Assembly (NCBI GenBank): GCA_003132405.1
Contig: PKXQ01000145.1
Location: forward strand, 25,971-58,705
Origin: Acidobacteriaceae bacterium
GTDB taxonomy: Bacteria > Acidobacteriota > Terriglobia > Terriglobales > Acidobacteriaceae
Length of the DNA: 32,735 nucleotides
Reading direction: 5' to 3'
Both the position numbers and the translations under genes were made by a program. Each line of letters starts with the position of its first letter. Within the stretch, counting starts at the first letter, position 1. Below the pieces are notes generated by a model. The model saw nothing but the letters and a program-made list of their open reading frames with translations, was not told where the DNA came from and searched no databases. Below are positions 25,852 to 32,735 of the stretch, piece by piece.

Positions 25852-26565
25852 ATGGAATCTTCATGTCCTCATCTTTTCCAATGCCAAGGGACCCGGCGCC
25901 CATGCCCGCAGGAGATCCCGAGCATCCGCTGGCCCGCGCCTTTGCTTCATTATGGAAAGATCGGCGAGTGGATCGAGAAACTCGGCTTCGCCACCGAACA
26001 GGAAGTCACGACCGCTCTAGCTTTGCAATGGGGATGCCCGGTCGCCTCTTCCCTCGATCTGTCTGCCCTCCAACCGTTCGGTAACATCCCGCTTCCGATC
26101 CTCGAGACCTTTCAGATGCTGCCCTTCAACTATGTCGCTTCCACCAACACGCTCTATCTCGCTTTCGGGGAACGCGTCGACCACGCCGCTCTACATGCCG
26201 TCGAAAAAATTCTCGATTGCCGCACCCAGCCCTGCGTAGCTGGACGGCAAAGCATCGCCCGCCAGCTCGATGCCATGCGCCAAATGCCTCGTCTTCACGA
26301 TGTCGAATTCGGGCCCATGAAAGATCTTGCCGAAATGGCTAGCATTGCCTCCAGCTACACCTTTCGCCTGACCCCCGAACAAGTCCGCCTCAGCCGCATC
26401 GGGCGCTTCATTTGGCTCCGCCTCGATGTCAATCGCTATCTGCGTTCCAAAACACGCAACCTTGCGACGAACCTCATTTTCCGCTTGGCCACTGTCACCC
26501 CTACTCCAAACTCCTTCCTTCGCTCAAGCGAATTCCAGGCGCTTCGCAAATCGGATAGCCCATAA
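25852..26565 (+). CDS. orphan GspE/MshE N-terminal-domain protein
   Basis: A 237-residue protein resembling the N-terminal domain of type II secretion/type IV pilus ATPases (GspE/PilB/MshE). Residues ~36-64 read KIGEWIEKLGFATEQEVTTALALQWGCPV, similar to one half of the MshEN c-di-GMP motif (LGxxLxxxGLIxxxxLxxALxxQ). The rest of the domain follows to ~135 (LPFNYVASTNTLYLAFGERVDHAALHAVEKIL). No Walker motifs follow, so this is not a motor; it may bind c-di-GMP or the pilus machine as a regulator. The start is uncertain: the first ~30 residues look unnatural, another plus frame is open there, and no Shine-Dalgarno is seen. A frameshift near 25940 is possible. Confidence 0.6.
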   Translation: MESSCPHLFQCQGTRRPCPQEIPSIRWPAPLLHYGKIGEWIEKLGFATEQEVTTALALQWGCPVASSLDLSALQPFGNIPLPILETFQMLPFNYVASTNTLYLAFGERVDHAALHAVEKILDCRTQPCVAGRQSIARQLDAMRQMPRLHDVEFGPMKDLAEMASIASSYTFRLTPEQVRLSRIGRFIWLRLDVNRYLRSKTRNLATNLIFRLATVTPTPNSFLRSSEFQALRKSDSP

Positions 26566-26610
26566 TTTTGAAGACATTGGTCTTGACGGAGGAGAGAGAT
26601 TTCCTAACAA

Positions 26611-26624
26611 CTAAGACCTAAGAC
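26611..26624 (+). repeat. CTAAGAC heptamer doublet
   Basis: CTAAGAC occurs twice in tandem in the 83-nt gap between two convergent genes. Small, but of the same 7-base period as the other arrays. Confidence 0.6.
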
Positions 26625-26648
26625 ATTTCACCTGCTCTGTACTGCTCT

Positions 26649-27761
26649 CTACAGCGTTCTTTTAAACAATGGCACGGCCGCCGCCAGCGTCACCGTCGCA
26701 AAAATTGTCAGGTAAATCATGTCCGGCACAATCGCGCCCAACCCCGTTTCCTTCAGTAGCAGCGATTTGAATCCGTGCACTGCATACGTAAACGGATCGA
26801 CCTTCGCAATCGCCCTGAGCCACGCCGGAAACGCCTCGACCGGATAAATCGATCCGCTGGGGAAAAACAGAAGTGTGTTCAAAATTCCAAACATCGCCCG
26901 CGGCACCAGCGGATCCTCCACTCGCGCCATCAGCAGAAACATCATCGAATTAAACGCCAGCGAGGTCAGCACGATCATCACTAAGAGTCCCAACATCGTT
27001 GCCGGATTGAAGATTGTTCCCACGCCCGCGATCAGCGATCCGACCACCGTAATCACTACGCCTGTCATGACTGCCTTGATCGCTCCCGCTCCGTTCAATC
27101 CAAACACCAGTTCGGCCTTGGTAATCGGAGTCACCAGGTATCCCTCATGCACGCCGCGTGCCTTATCGTCGATATAAAGCATGCCACCGCCGATCATGAC
27201 CGACACGAACATCGCCAGCGAAATCGAGCCCGGCAATAGAAATTTCATGTACTCGATATACGGATATAGCTCTACCACTTCCAGCGCCGTCTGCTGCAAC
27301 AACCGCGGCGAAACATCCGGCTGATTCAGCGCATCCGTCAAACTCGTCATCTCGTCTTCGAGCGTTGAACTCATGAAGTTGTCGCTATTGTCGACAATCA
27401 GCGCAATCCGCGGATGATTTTTCTCGTACACCATCTTCGAATACTGTGCCGGAATAATCACCGCTCCTTGAATCTTGCCGTCGCGCACGGCCTCCCGCGC
27501 CTCCAGTTCGTTGTTATACGGGATTGGAACAAACGTCCGCATATTCGAGCGCACCGCGTCAAACGCTTCCTTGATCCGGATCGCCTGCGTCCCATGATCC
27601 TCATCGACGATTCCCATCTTCGCGTCGCGGATCTTTCCGCCAAAAGCATTGCCCAGCACGATCAACTGCACCAGCGGCATCACCATCGACACCATCATCA
27701 GCGTCGGCGACCGGAAAAACTTGCGCATCTCGCGCTCGATAATCGCCATCATCCGGTTCAT
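26649..27761 (-). CDS. ABC-2 type transporter permease (YbhS/YbhR-like)
   Basis: A 370-residue inner-membrane permease of the ABC-2 family. An N-terminal helix (about 20-40, ending near LGNAFGG) is followed by a large extracytoplasmic domain (~45-165) and then five helices (about 175-195, 225-250, 258-282, 290-305, 345-365), with the ABC-2 segment FFPSGSIYPVEAFPAWLRAIAKVDPFTYAVHG. This is the layout of YbhS/YbhR and drug-export permeases. It overlaps the ATPase gene by 4 nt (ATGA), so it is translationally coupled. Only one permease gene is present, whereas E. coli has two, so a homodimer is likely. Confidence 0.9.
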   Translation of the reverse strand: MNRMMAIIEREMRKFFRSPTLMMVSMVMPLVQLIVLGNAFGGKIRDAKMGIVDEDHGTQAIRIKEAFDAVRSNMRTFVPIPYNNELEAREAVRDGKIQGAVIIPAQYSKMVYEKNHPRIALIVDNSDNFMSSTLEDEMTSLTDALNQPDVSPRLLQQTALEVVELYPYIEYMKFLLPGSISLAMFVSVMIGGGMLYIDDKARGVHEGYLVTPITKAELVFGLNGAGAIKAVMTGVVITVVGSLIAGVGTIFNPATMLGLLVMIVLTSLAFNSMMFLLMARVEDPLVPRAMFGILNTLLFFPSGSIYPVEAFPAWLRAIAKVDPFTYAVHGFKSLLLKETGLGAIVPDMIYLTIFATVTLAAAVPLFKRTL

Positions 27762-28852
27762 GGCTGCAACCCCGGTCTTTGCGGCATGGTGTACCCATAA
27801 GCCTTCACCAATTCATCGCGCAACTGTCGCCCCGTATAGTGAACAAACACATCGTCCAAGGTCGTGTTCTGCACGGTCAAAGTTTTCAACCCAACCTTTG
27901 CCACTACCGTCATTTCCACCAGATCGGTCGTCGTGCCCGACCCGTTTGACGTCAACACCCTGAACATTCCCGCGCTCTCGTTCTGCACGCTTGTTACTCC
28001 CGGCAAACTGCGGAGCCGCTCTTCCCAATCGTCGGGCGGATGCTCGAAGTGTGCCTCAATCACGGTCGATCCAGGCACGCTCGCCTTCAGCGCCTCGGGA
28101 GTATCGAGCGCCACCAACTTCCCGTGATCGACAATCGCGATCCGATTGCACAGCCGGTCCGCTTCGTCCATGTAATGCGTCGTGATCAGAATCGTCAGCT
28201 TGCGCTTCGTCTTGATGTTCGTCAGCATCTCCCACACCGCCACGCGCGACACCGGATCGAGCCCCGTAGTAGGTTCGTCCAGAAAAAAAATCCTCGGGCT
28301 ATGCACCAGCCCGCGCGCAATCTCTAGCCGCCGCCGCATCCCGCCCGATAACGTCTTAGTCTGCGCTCCTCGCCACTTGGTAAGATCCACGGTCTCGAGT
28401 AACTCGGCAATCGCCTCTTTACGCCGCTTGCTAGGGACGTCGTATAACTTGGCGTAAATATTCAGATTCTCCTCCACCGTCAAATCGAGATCGCTAGTCA
28501 GTGCCTGCGGAATCACTCCAATCGTCCGCCGCACCGCATCCGGATCGCGCGCCACATCATGCCCCGCTACCCGAGCCGTGCCGCTGGAAATCGGAATGAG
28601 CGTAGTCATCATCCGAATCAACGTCGATTTCCCCGCCCCATTCGGCCCCAGCAACCCAAAAATCTCCCCTTCTTTAACCGTGAACGAAATATCATCCACC
28701 GCCGTAAACTCGCCATATCGCTTCACGATATGTTCCACCTCAATAGCATTAGGAGCATTCGCCGCCACGTCACCGCGCAGGTTAAGCTCCGAAGCCGCCA
28801 CACTCAAACCATTCGTAGTGTTTCCAATCGCTTTGTCCACGCCTTCAGCCAT
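27758..28852 (-). CDS. ABC transporter ATP-binding protein (DrrA/YbhF-like)
   Basis: A 364-residue ATPase that powers export by the adjacent permease. Walker A GPNGAGKST (residues 69-77), signature LSGGM (168-172), Walker B IFFLDEP (188-194, catalytic Glu193) and switch His226 are all intact. A C-terminal accessory domain (~255-345) of the DrrA type follows. The N-terminal ~37 residues before IEVEHIVKRYG are extra. There is a single nucleotide-binding domain, in contrast to the double-domain YbhF. No Shine-Dalgarno is visible; an octamer array ends 12 nt upstream of the ATG. Confidence 0.93.
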   Translation of the reverse strand: MAEGVDKAIGNTTNGLSVAASELNLRGDVAANAPNAIEVEHIVKRYGEFTAVDDISFTVKEGEIFGLLGPNGAGKSTLIRMMTTLIPISSGTARVAGHDVARDPDAVRRTIGVIPQALTSDLDLTVEENLNIYAKLYDVPSKRRKEAIAELLETVDLTKWRGAQTKTLSGGMRRRLEIARGLVHSPRIFFLDEPTTGLDPVSRVAVWEMLTNIKTKRKLTILITTHYMDEADRLCNRIAIVDHGKLVALDTPEALKASVPGSTVIEAHFEHPPDDWEERLRSLPGVTSVQNESAGMFRVLTSNGSGTTTDLVEMTVVAKVGLKTLTVQNTTLDDVFVHYTGRQLRDELVKAYGYTMPQRPGLQP

Positions 28853-28864
28853 AGCTTGCGTCTC

Positions 28865-28898
28865 TGAAAACTTGAAACCCTGAAACTTTGAAACCTTG
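28865..28898 (-). repeat. octamer array between the HlyD and ATPase genes
   Basis: Plus-strand units TGAAAACT (28865), TGAAACCC (28873), TGAAACTT (28881), TGAAACCT (28889), then TG. The four 8-base units fill most of the 49-nt gap between the adaptor stop and the ATPase start. Confidence 0.9.
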
Positions 28899-28901
28899 TC
28901 C

Positions 28902-29966
28902 CTAGCTCCCCTTCAACTGCTGCGGAGAGACCAACACCTCGGCCGTCATCCCCGGCACATACGCGCCCTTCGGATTGTCGAGCCGCACCTTCAACGCAAT
29001 CGTTCGTATATCCCGCTTCCGCCGTCCCACATCGCGCTGCGTGGCAAAATCTGCCTCCGCGGCTTTATAAAAAACTTTGCCCGGAATCACCGTCCCGCCC
29101 GGCAACCGCACCCGCAGCGTGTCGTTAATCCCAATATGATCGGCATCCGTCTCCGGAATCGCCGCGAACACCCAGGTGTCGCTGAAATCCACCACCGTCA
29201 CAATCGCCTGCCCCGCGTTCACCACTTCGCCTTCGCGCGCCGCCCGAACCAGCACCGTCCCCGTAACCGGCGCATAAATTTTCGTGTAGCCGAGCCGGAC
29301 CTCGGCCTCTTTCATCTGGGCCGTAGCGTTCTCCACCTGAGCCCGCGTCGACGCCACCGTACTCTGTGCCGCTGCCGCCTGATTGGTGCGCGCGATTGCC
29401 GAATTCAGATCCGCCTGCGACGCGCTGACCTCCTCTTTCAGCGACTGCACTGTCGCTTGCTGCGCCTTCAGATTCATCTCCGCCTGCACCCGGTCCTGAT
29501 CCGATGCCACGCCCGCCTGCGCTAATCCGATCGTCCGCCGGCTGTCGCTCTCGACGCGCGTCAGCGTGGCTTCCGCCTGCGCCAGTTGCGCTCGCGCCGC
29601 CGCCAGTTTCGCCTGGGAATTCTCGACATCGCTCGAGGTCGACCCCTTCGTCGATTGCCGCGTATACTCGTTCGCGCTCACCTGCGACCGCATACTCGAA
29701 ATCATGGCCGCCGCCGCGCGCTCCTCCGCCTCCAATTCCGACGGATCCAGCAGCGCAATCAAATCGCCCTGCTTTACCTGCGATCCTTCCTCGACGAACA
29801 GCTTCAGAATCCGCCCTTGGATCTGCGGACTCACCACGATCTGATTGGCATCTACCGTCCCCACCAGAACCAGATCATTGCCGCGAGGCGTGGAAAAAAA
29901 GTAATACGCCGAAGCAATCGCAAGAATGACCGCCAAAATAATTAGAAATTTATTTCTAGGACTCAT
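28902..29966 (-). CDS. HlyD/EmrA-type membrane fusion protein (YbhG-like)
   Basis: A 354-residue periplasmic adaptor anchored by one N-terminal helix (about residues 8-25, FLIILAVILAIASAYYFF). A barrel-sandwich half follows (VSPQIQGRILKLFVEEGSQVKQGDLIALLDPSE), then a long Gln/Ala-rich coiled coil (~75-215), the second half (IYAPVTGTVLVRAAREGEVVNAGQAI) and a beta barrel ending LDNPKGAYVPGMTAEV. It links the ABC permease to an outer-membrane channel; no TolC homologue is in the window. It lies between tetR and the ATPase gene, with heptamer arrays upstream of it. Confidence 0.93.
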   Translation of the reverse strand: MSPRNKFLIILAVILAIASAYYFFSTPRGNDLVLVGTVDANQIVVSPQIQGRILKLFVEEGSQVKQGDLIALLDPSELEAEERAAAAMISSMRSQVSANEYTRQSTKGSTSSDVENSQAKLAAARAQLAQAEATLTRVESDSRRTIGLAQAGVASDQDRVQAEMNLKAQQATVQSLKEEVSASQADLNSAIARTNQAAAAQSTVASTRAQVENATAQMKEAEVRLGYTKIYAPVTGTVLVRAAREGEVVNAGQAIVTVVDFSDTWVFAAIPETDADHIGINDTLRVRLPGGTVIPGKVFYKAAEADFATQRDVGRRKRDIRTIALKVRLDNPKGAYVPGMTAEVLVSPQQLKGS

Positions 29967-29988
29967 GCCTTCTCCAAGCCGAGCTCGC

Positions 29989-30058
29989 AGTCGTCAGTCA
30001 TCAGTAGTCAATTTGTGAATCTTAGCTTTTACTGATAACTGACAACTGATAGCTGACA
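29989..30058. repeat. inverted heptamer arrays between tetR and the HlyD gene
   Basis: Left arm: AGTCGTC, AGTCATC, AGTAGTC (29989-30009). Right arm after 21 nt: ACTGATA, ACTGACA, ACTGATA, GCTGACA (30031-30058). The right-arm core (ACTGAT/ACTGAC) is the complement type of ATCAGT/GTCAGT at the left. The array fills most of the gap between two same-strand genes. Confidence 0.9.
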
Positions 30059-30074
30059 GCTTTTTTAGCAGTGA

Positions 30075-30776
30075 TCACCGAAACAGCGCCGCCGAAACAA
30101 ACTCCAGCACAAACGCCCGTCGCTCCCGAATCCGCTCCTCCGATAATGGATCGACCTTCATGAGTGTTTTCATTAAGGGAGCCGCGCTGAAATACAAGAT
30201 AATTATTCCCACCAGCGAGGGCGCGAAATCCATGGGGTTCACCGCGCGAAATTCCCGTGCATCTATCCCCTCGCGCAATACTTCGCTAAGTTTCCCAAAA
30301 ATCGGACGGAAATATTCTTTGGCCACGCGTTGCATCCGCGCGCTTCCCTCTCCCGCCCGCATCCACTCCGCCTGCACAACTCGGGGAAACCGCGGATTCG
30401 CCGCAATGTAATCGAAATAAGCCCCCACATATTCCAGCATCTTCTGTCGCGGAGCCATGTTGCTCTCGAACACCGGCATCACCCGCGCCCGCAGTCCTCC
30501 GAACACGTGATCGAGCACTGCTTCATACAACGCATCCTTGTCTTTGAAGTAGTAATAAAGGAGCGCCTTGTTGACGTGTGCCGCACGCGCAATCGCATCC
30601 GTTCGCGCCCCGGCGATCCCATGCTCGGCAAATTCTGCGACCGCCGCCCGCAAGATCGAGGCCCGGCTCTCCTCGGGCTGCCCCCGAGTCCCTAGTCGAG
30701 GAATGCGGCGCCCGATAACGCGTCCTGCGCGACGACGTGACCGACTTCCACCTCGGGCAGGAGAAGACGTTTTCAT
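30075..30776 (-). CDS. TetR-family repressor (CecR-like)
   Basis: A 233-residue TetR regulator. The helix-turn-helix covers about residues 38-82 (ILRAAVAEFAEHGIAGARTDAIARAAHVNKALLYYYFKDKDALYEAVL). The ligand/dimer domain resembles the CecR (YbiH) type. The N-terminal ~35 residues are very basic (SRSRRRAGRVIGRR) and precede the domain. It is the first gene of an operon with the adaptor, ATPase and permease genes, matching E. coli cecR-ybhGFSR. A probable operator lies just upstream, so autorepression is likely. The inducer is unknown. Confidence 0.92.
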   Translation of the reverse strand: MKTSSPARGGSRSRRRAGRVIGRRIPRLGTRGQPEESRASILRAAVAEFAEHGIAGARTDAIARAAHVNKALLYYYFKDKDALYEAVLDHVFGGLRARVMPVFESNMAPRQKMLEYVGAYFDYIAANPRFPRVVQAEWMRAGEGSARMQRVAKEYFRPIFGKLSEVLREGIDAREFRAVNPMDFAPSLVGIIILYFSAAPLMKTLMKVDPLSEERIRERRAFVLEFVSAALFR

Positions 30777-30780
30777 GTAA

Positions 30781-30796
30781 TTAACCAGTTAGTTAA
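30781..30796. promoter_or_regulatory. candidate TetR operator
   Basis: TTAAC-CAGTTA-GTTAA is a perfect 5+5 inverted repeat 4 nt upstream of the tetR ATG. It lies between the candidate -10 box and the start codon, a usual place for an autorepressor site. Confidence 0.5.
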
Positions 30797-30797
30797 G

Positions 30798-30803
30798 ATT
30801 GTA
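30798..30803 (-). promoter_or_regulatory. candidate -10 box of the efflux operon
   Basis: On the minus strand this reads TACAAT (5/6), preceded by TGA to give an extended -10 like TGATACAAT. The -35 at 17 nt is weak. Confidence 0.45.
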
Positions 30804-30875
30804 TCACGGCATGATCAACCAGATGACGCGAATGTGAACCCCGATAAGCCCAATGCCATCAGGATTGGCATGCGC

Positions 30876-31241
30876 TCACGCTTTCGGCTCCGCCGTGGGT
30901 GATCCAAACGGCCCGCAGTGCCGCCCACGCATCGATTCGCGGAACTTCTCCCGCTCCTCGGGAGTCATTCGCTCCCACCGTTCCCTCATGCGGCCGCGCC
31001 AGTGCATGCGCCGGCCCGGCCCACCGCGGAATCCGCCAAAAAGAATCTTGCAGAGAATCAACAGCCCGAGCGCCTGCCAGAAGCCGATCATGTGCCAGCC
31101 AAACAAACCCGGCATCAGCCAGTTCCACAGGCGCATCACCACATAGCCAAACAGCGGGACAAAGACGAAGAAAAACACTAGGCCAAACATCATTATCTTC
31201 ACTATCCTACTCACTACCCGACCAGCCCAATTTCCGCTCAT
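30876..31241 (-). CDS. small two-helix membrane protein coupled to an ECF sigma factor
   Basis: A 121-residue protein with two hydrophobic segments (about residues 16-37 and 50-68), a Gly/Arg/Trp-rich middle (GGFRGGPGRRMHWRGRMRERWERM) and a soluble C-terminus with MTPEEREKF. The ATG at 31241 is chosen because GAGGTGA lies just upstream; GTG at 31250 overlaps that site. The Shine-Dalgarno overlaps the sigma-factor stop region, so translation is coupled. It could be a membrane anti-sigma factor or a target of the envelope response, but it has no zinc anti-sigma motif. Function unknown. Confidence 0.75.
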   Translation of the reverse strand: MSGNWAGRVVSRIVKIMMFGLVFFFVFVPLFGYVVMRLWNWLMPGLFGWHMIGFWQALGLLILCKILFGGFRGGPGRRMHWRGRMRERWERMTPEEREKFRESMRGRHCGPFGSPTAEPKA

Positions 31242-31251
31242 ATCCTTCACC

Positions 31252-31848
31252 TCATTTCAAAAATTCATCGTGAATCGCCTGCAAGCGCTCGCGCAAATAG
31301 AGAACCGCATAATGCTTGCGCGAGAGCAGCGTGTTCACGCTCACCCCAGTTTGCGCCGCAATCTCTTTGAAGCTATGCCCCAACAGTTCGTGGGCAATGA
31401 ACACCTCGCGCTGCTCCTCCGGCAACTCATCAAGCGCAGCATCCATTTCCTCCAGCAACACGCCCCGCGCATAAAGCGCCTCCGGCCCGGCATCGGGCGA
31501 GGGCAGCAACTCTTCCAACTGGAGCGCCTCCTGATCCTCCGCCATCGCAGCCGGCTCGCTCCTCAAAGCCTCCCGCTTTTTCTTGCGCTGGTTATTACGA
31601 AAGAGGTCCGTGATCCGATTGCGCGCCACGCCAAACAACCACGCGGTCACCTGCTCAACCGGCTTCATCAGGCGATAAGCCTCCACCAGTTCGTAGAAGA
31701 CATCCTGCAAAACGTCTTCCGCGTCCTCGCGGTCAGGCACACGTCTCCGTATAAAGTTGCGCAGCCGGGATTCATCCCGCTCGATCGCCTCAGAGATCCG
31801 CTGGTCCTGATCCACCATCCCCCACTGTCGTTTCAGCGCCGCATCCAT
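31252..31848 (-). CDS. ECF-type RNA polymerase sigma factor
   Basis: A 198-residue alternative sigma factor with only regions 2 and 4. Region 2 covers about residues 25-92 (EDAEDVLQDVFYELVEAYRLM, then WLFGVARNRITDLFR), which melts the -10. Region 4 covers ~137-190 (LPEEQREVFIAHELLGHSFKEIAAQTGVSVNTLLSRKHYA), the -35 reader. An acidic linker (EDQEALQLEELLPSPDAGPE) separates them. The ATG at 31848 gives the full domain; Met11 is an alternative. The neighbouring small membrane-protein gene is translationally coupled. Its regulon and signal are unknown; no ECF promoter motif could be assigned upstream. Confidence 0.9.
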   Translation of the reverse strand: MDAALKRQWGMVDQDQRISEAIERDESRLRNFIRRRVPDREDAEDVLQDVFYELVEAYRLMKPVEQVTAWLFGVARNRITDLFRNNQRKKKREALRSEPAAMAEDQEALQLEELLPSPDAGPEALYARGVLLEEMDAALDELPEEQREVFIAHELLGHSFKEIAAQTGVSVNTLLSRKHYAVLYLRERLQAIHDEFLK

Positions 31849-31989
31849 CTACCTATGAAGACGATTGAGGGCGCGAAATATTGTATGGAGTTAAACAGAA
31901 GATACGGGAAGGGATAACACTATCGGGCAGAAGACGTTGGGGCCACAGTACGAGCCGGATCGGTCAGTGGAATGGCGTTTTTTCACCAA

Positions 31990-32304
31990 TCAATGGCCTC
32001 TTGACGATTTTCCGCCTCTGTCAGTGCTTGTGCTAGGCCTCTTGAAGAGGAAGTAATACGGGTATTTGCCGGTCCAACGGATGTACGCGATCATCCTCAG
32101 CACACTGACGATGAAGATGGCCACAAACAACGTCGAAAACAACAATGCAAATATCATGTATGCAGCGTCAGATTTTGAGTGCGGAGCCAATTCTGCGAGA
32201 GCCCACACAACGGCCATCGCTCCGACCCAGAGGCCAATCAGTATGTAGAGTGTACGTCCCGTACGTCGAAATCGAAGCTCATGAGGGTTCATGATTGTGG
32301 ACAT
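31990..32304 (-). CDS. small two-helix membrane protein
   Basis: A 104-residue protein with two membrane segments (about residues 17-38, LYILIGLWVGAMAVVWALAEL, and 47-74) and short basic ends (HELRFRRTGR; IRWTGKYPYYFLFKRPS). The ATG at 32304 is chosen: GAGGG lies about 7 nt upstream, and longer in-frame starts would overlap the MoaD-like gene and add Cys/Arg-rich residues unlike a protein. No family is recognised. It follows the MoaD-like gene on the same strand, separated by 76 nt that contain an inverted repeat. Confidence 0.65.
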   Translation of the reverse strand: MSTIMNPHELRFRRTGRTLYILIGLWVGAMAVVWALAELAPHSKSDAAYMIFALLFSTLFVAIFIVSVLRMIAYIRWTGKYPYYFLFKRPSTSTDRGGKSSRGH

Positions 32305-32311
32305 TGTAGCC

Positions 32312-32347
32312 CTCAGTTGGCGAAACCAGGCGATAGCACCAACTGAG
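32312..32347. repeat. CTCAGTTGG inverted pair upstream of the small membrane gene
   Basis: CTCAGTTGG (32312-32320) and CCAACTGAG (32339-32347) are perfect reverse complements around an 18-nt loop. The core is the same CTCAGTT/AACTGAG as at 1287-1349 and 5139-5243. The left arm's complement contributes the GAG of the Shine-Dalgarno of the gene at 32304. Confidence 0.85.
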
Positions 32348-32380
32348 AATTTCGGTCTGCAAGTGGTCGGGCAACTATGC

Positions 32381-32662
32381 CTACCGCGCCCCGCCAGCGA
32401 TCGATGGCACCAGCAGCACCTCATCCCCGTCCTGGAACGAATAAGAAGCGCCGCCGAGGAAGCGAATATCTTCCTCATTCACATAAATGTTCAGGAAGCG
32501 ACGCGTCTCTCCCGCTTCATCGCGCAGATGCGGAGTCAGGTTGGGAAACTGCCTGTCAAGCTCAGAGAACAGCTCACCAAGATTCGTCGGAGAGCAAACC
32601 ACCCGCGGCGTCCCAGCCGCCAGCCGCCGCAAAGGAGTAGGAATTTCAACAGTAATACTCAT
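32381..32662 (-). CDS. MoaD/ThiS-family ubiquitin-like sulfur carrier with C-terminal extension
   Basis: A 93-residue beta-grasp protein of the MoaD/ThiS/CysO type, which carries sulfur as a C-terminal thiocarboxylate. It has strand SITVEIPTPLRRL, helix LGELFSELDRQFP, NIYVNEEDIRFLGG and the terminal DGDEVLLVPSIAGG block. Unusually the Gly-Gly (residues 90-91) is followed by Ala-Arg before the stop, so it would need trimming before activation. ATG at 32662 is chosen, with GAGG 10 nt upstream; an in-frame TTG at 32683 is weaker. No activating E1-like or JAMM protease gene is in the window. The RFLNIYVNEEDIRFL form resembles CysO/MoaD-like proteins of sulfur assimilation. Confidence 0.88.
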   Translation of the reverse strand: MSITVEIPTPLRRLAAGTPRVVCSPTNLGELFSELDRQFPNLTPHLRDEAGETRRFLNIYVNEEDIRFLGGASYSFQDGDEVLLVPSIAGGAR

Positions 32663-32677
32663 AGAAAAATAACCTCG

Positions 32678-32691
32678 GGGCAAAAATGCCC
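32678..32691. repeat. small hairpin in the MoaD-like leader
   Basis: GGGCA pairs with TGCCC around a 4-nt AAAA loop, just upstream of the Shine-Dalgarno region of the MoaD-like gene. Confidence 0.45.
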
Positions 32692-32705
32692 GAATGAAAA
32701 TGTCC

Positions 32706-32735
32706 GGTCGATGGTCGTTCGCGGTTCGTCGTTCG
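32706..32735. repeat. heptamer array running off the window edge
   Basis: GGTCGAT, GGTCGTT, CGCGGTT, CGTCGTT, CG: four 7-base units upstream of the MoaD-like gene. The array may continue beyond the window. Confidence 0.65.

Noticed and set aside
25350..26084. 244-codon plus-strand open frame across the mnmG 5' end
   Set aside because: Mostly antisense to mnmG. Only its part after about 25850 might matter if the GspE-N-like gene is frameshifted, which is noted there.
32305..32478. Longer start of the small membrane protein at 32478
   Set aside because: It overlaps the MoaD-like gene by about 100 nt and adds a Cys/Arg-rich stretch; ATG 32304 has GAGGG upstream.

Overview
The window looks like a piece of an Acidobacteriota chromosome, most likely of the Terriglobia (Koribacter/Sulfotelmatobacter-like). 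This is inferred from protein style, mixed GC-rich codon use, an ECF sigma factor paired with a small membrane protein, and many short intergenic tandem repeats. No rRNA, tRNA, CRISPR array, transposase or phage gene was seen. Nearly everything is housekeeping or membrane/signalling genes, about 30 in all.

Layout. 1-1114: 5' part of purA on the minus strand, cut by the window edge, with markedly higher G/C at third codon positions than everything after it. 1371-3423: mutM and a ROK glucokinase, plus strand. 3420-7229: a minus-strand operon trpS > scpA > scpB > rluB (translation, chromosome condensation, rRNA modification). 7409-9260: a CpaE-like ATPase and a PilZ protein, minus strand. 9518-13753: an MFS exporter, an APC amino-acid permease and an amidase, plus strand. 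13831-17337: tyrS, rsmD and an uncharacterised protein with a PD-(D/E)XK-like nuclease core, minus strand. 17541-20451: the TldD/TldE protease pair. 20533-21917: two STAS-domain genes flanking a cold-shock gene. 21962-23538: an exported thioredoxin-like protein and a membrane protein. 23585-25654: mnmG, minus strand. 25852-26565: an orphan GspE/MshE N-terminal-like domain protein. 26649-30776: TetR regulator > HlyD-type adaptor > ABC ATPase > ABC-2 permease, a YbhG/F/S/R-like efflux operon. 30876-31848: ECF sigma factor and a small membrane protein. 31990-32662: a MoaD/ThiS-like ubiquitin-fold protein and a small two-helix membrane protein.

The most unusual signal is not a gene. Tandem arrays of 7- or 8-base units occur at many gene junctions (1287-1349, 5139-5243, 10928-10959, 19009-19064, 28865-28898, 29989-30058, 32312-32347, 32706-32735). 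Many are built as two arms in inverted orientation, and several end within about a dozen bases of a start codon that has no Shine-Dalgarno sequence. The unit sequence differs between sites but the period is kept, and a TCAGTT core recurs at several. The same kind of sequence has entered the mnmG coding region in frame: two heptamer arrays, a perfect GC-rich palindrome and a third atypical segment appear to add about 60 residues to this conserved tRNA-modification enzyme. The best protein candidate for something undescribed is the 512-residue PD-(D/E)XK-like protein at 15799-17337. A MoaD-like protein with two residues after its Gly-Gly is a second one.
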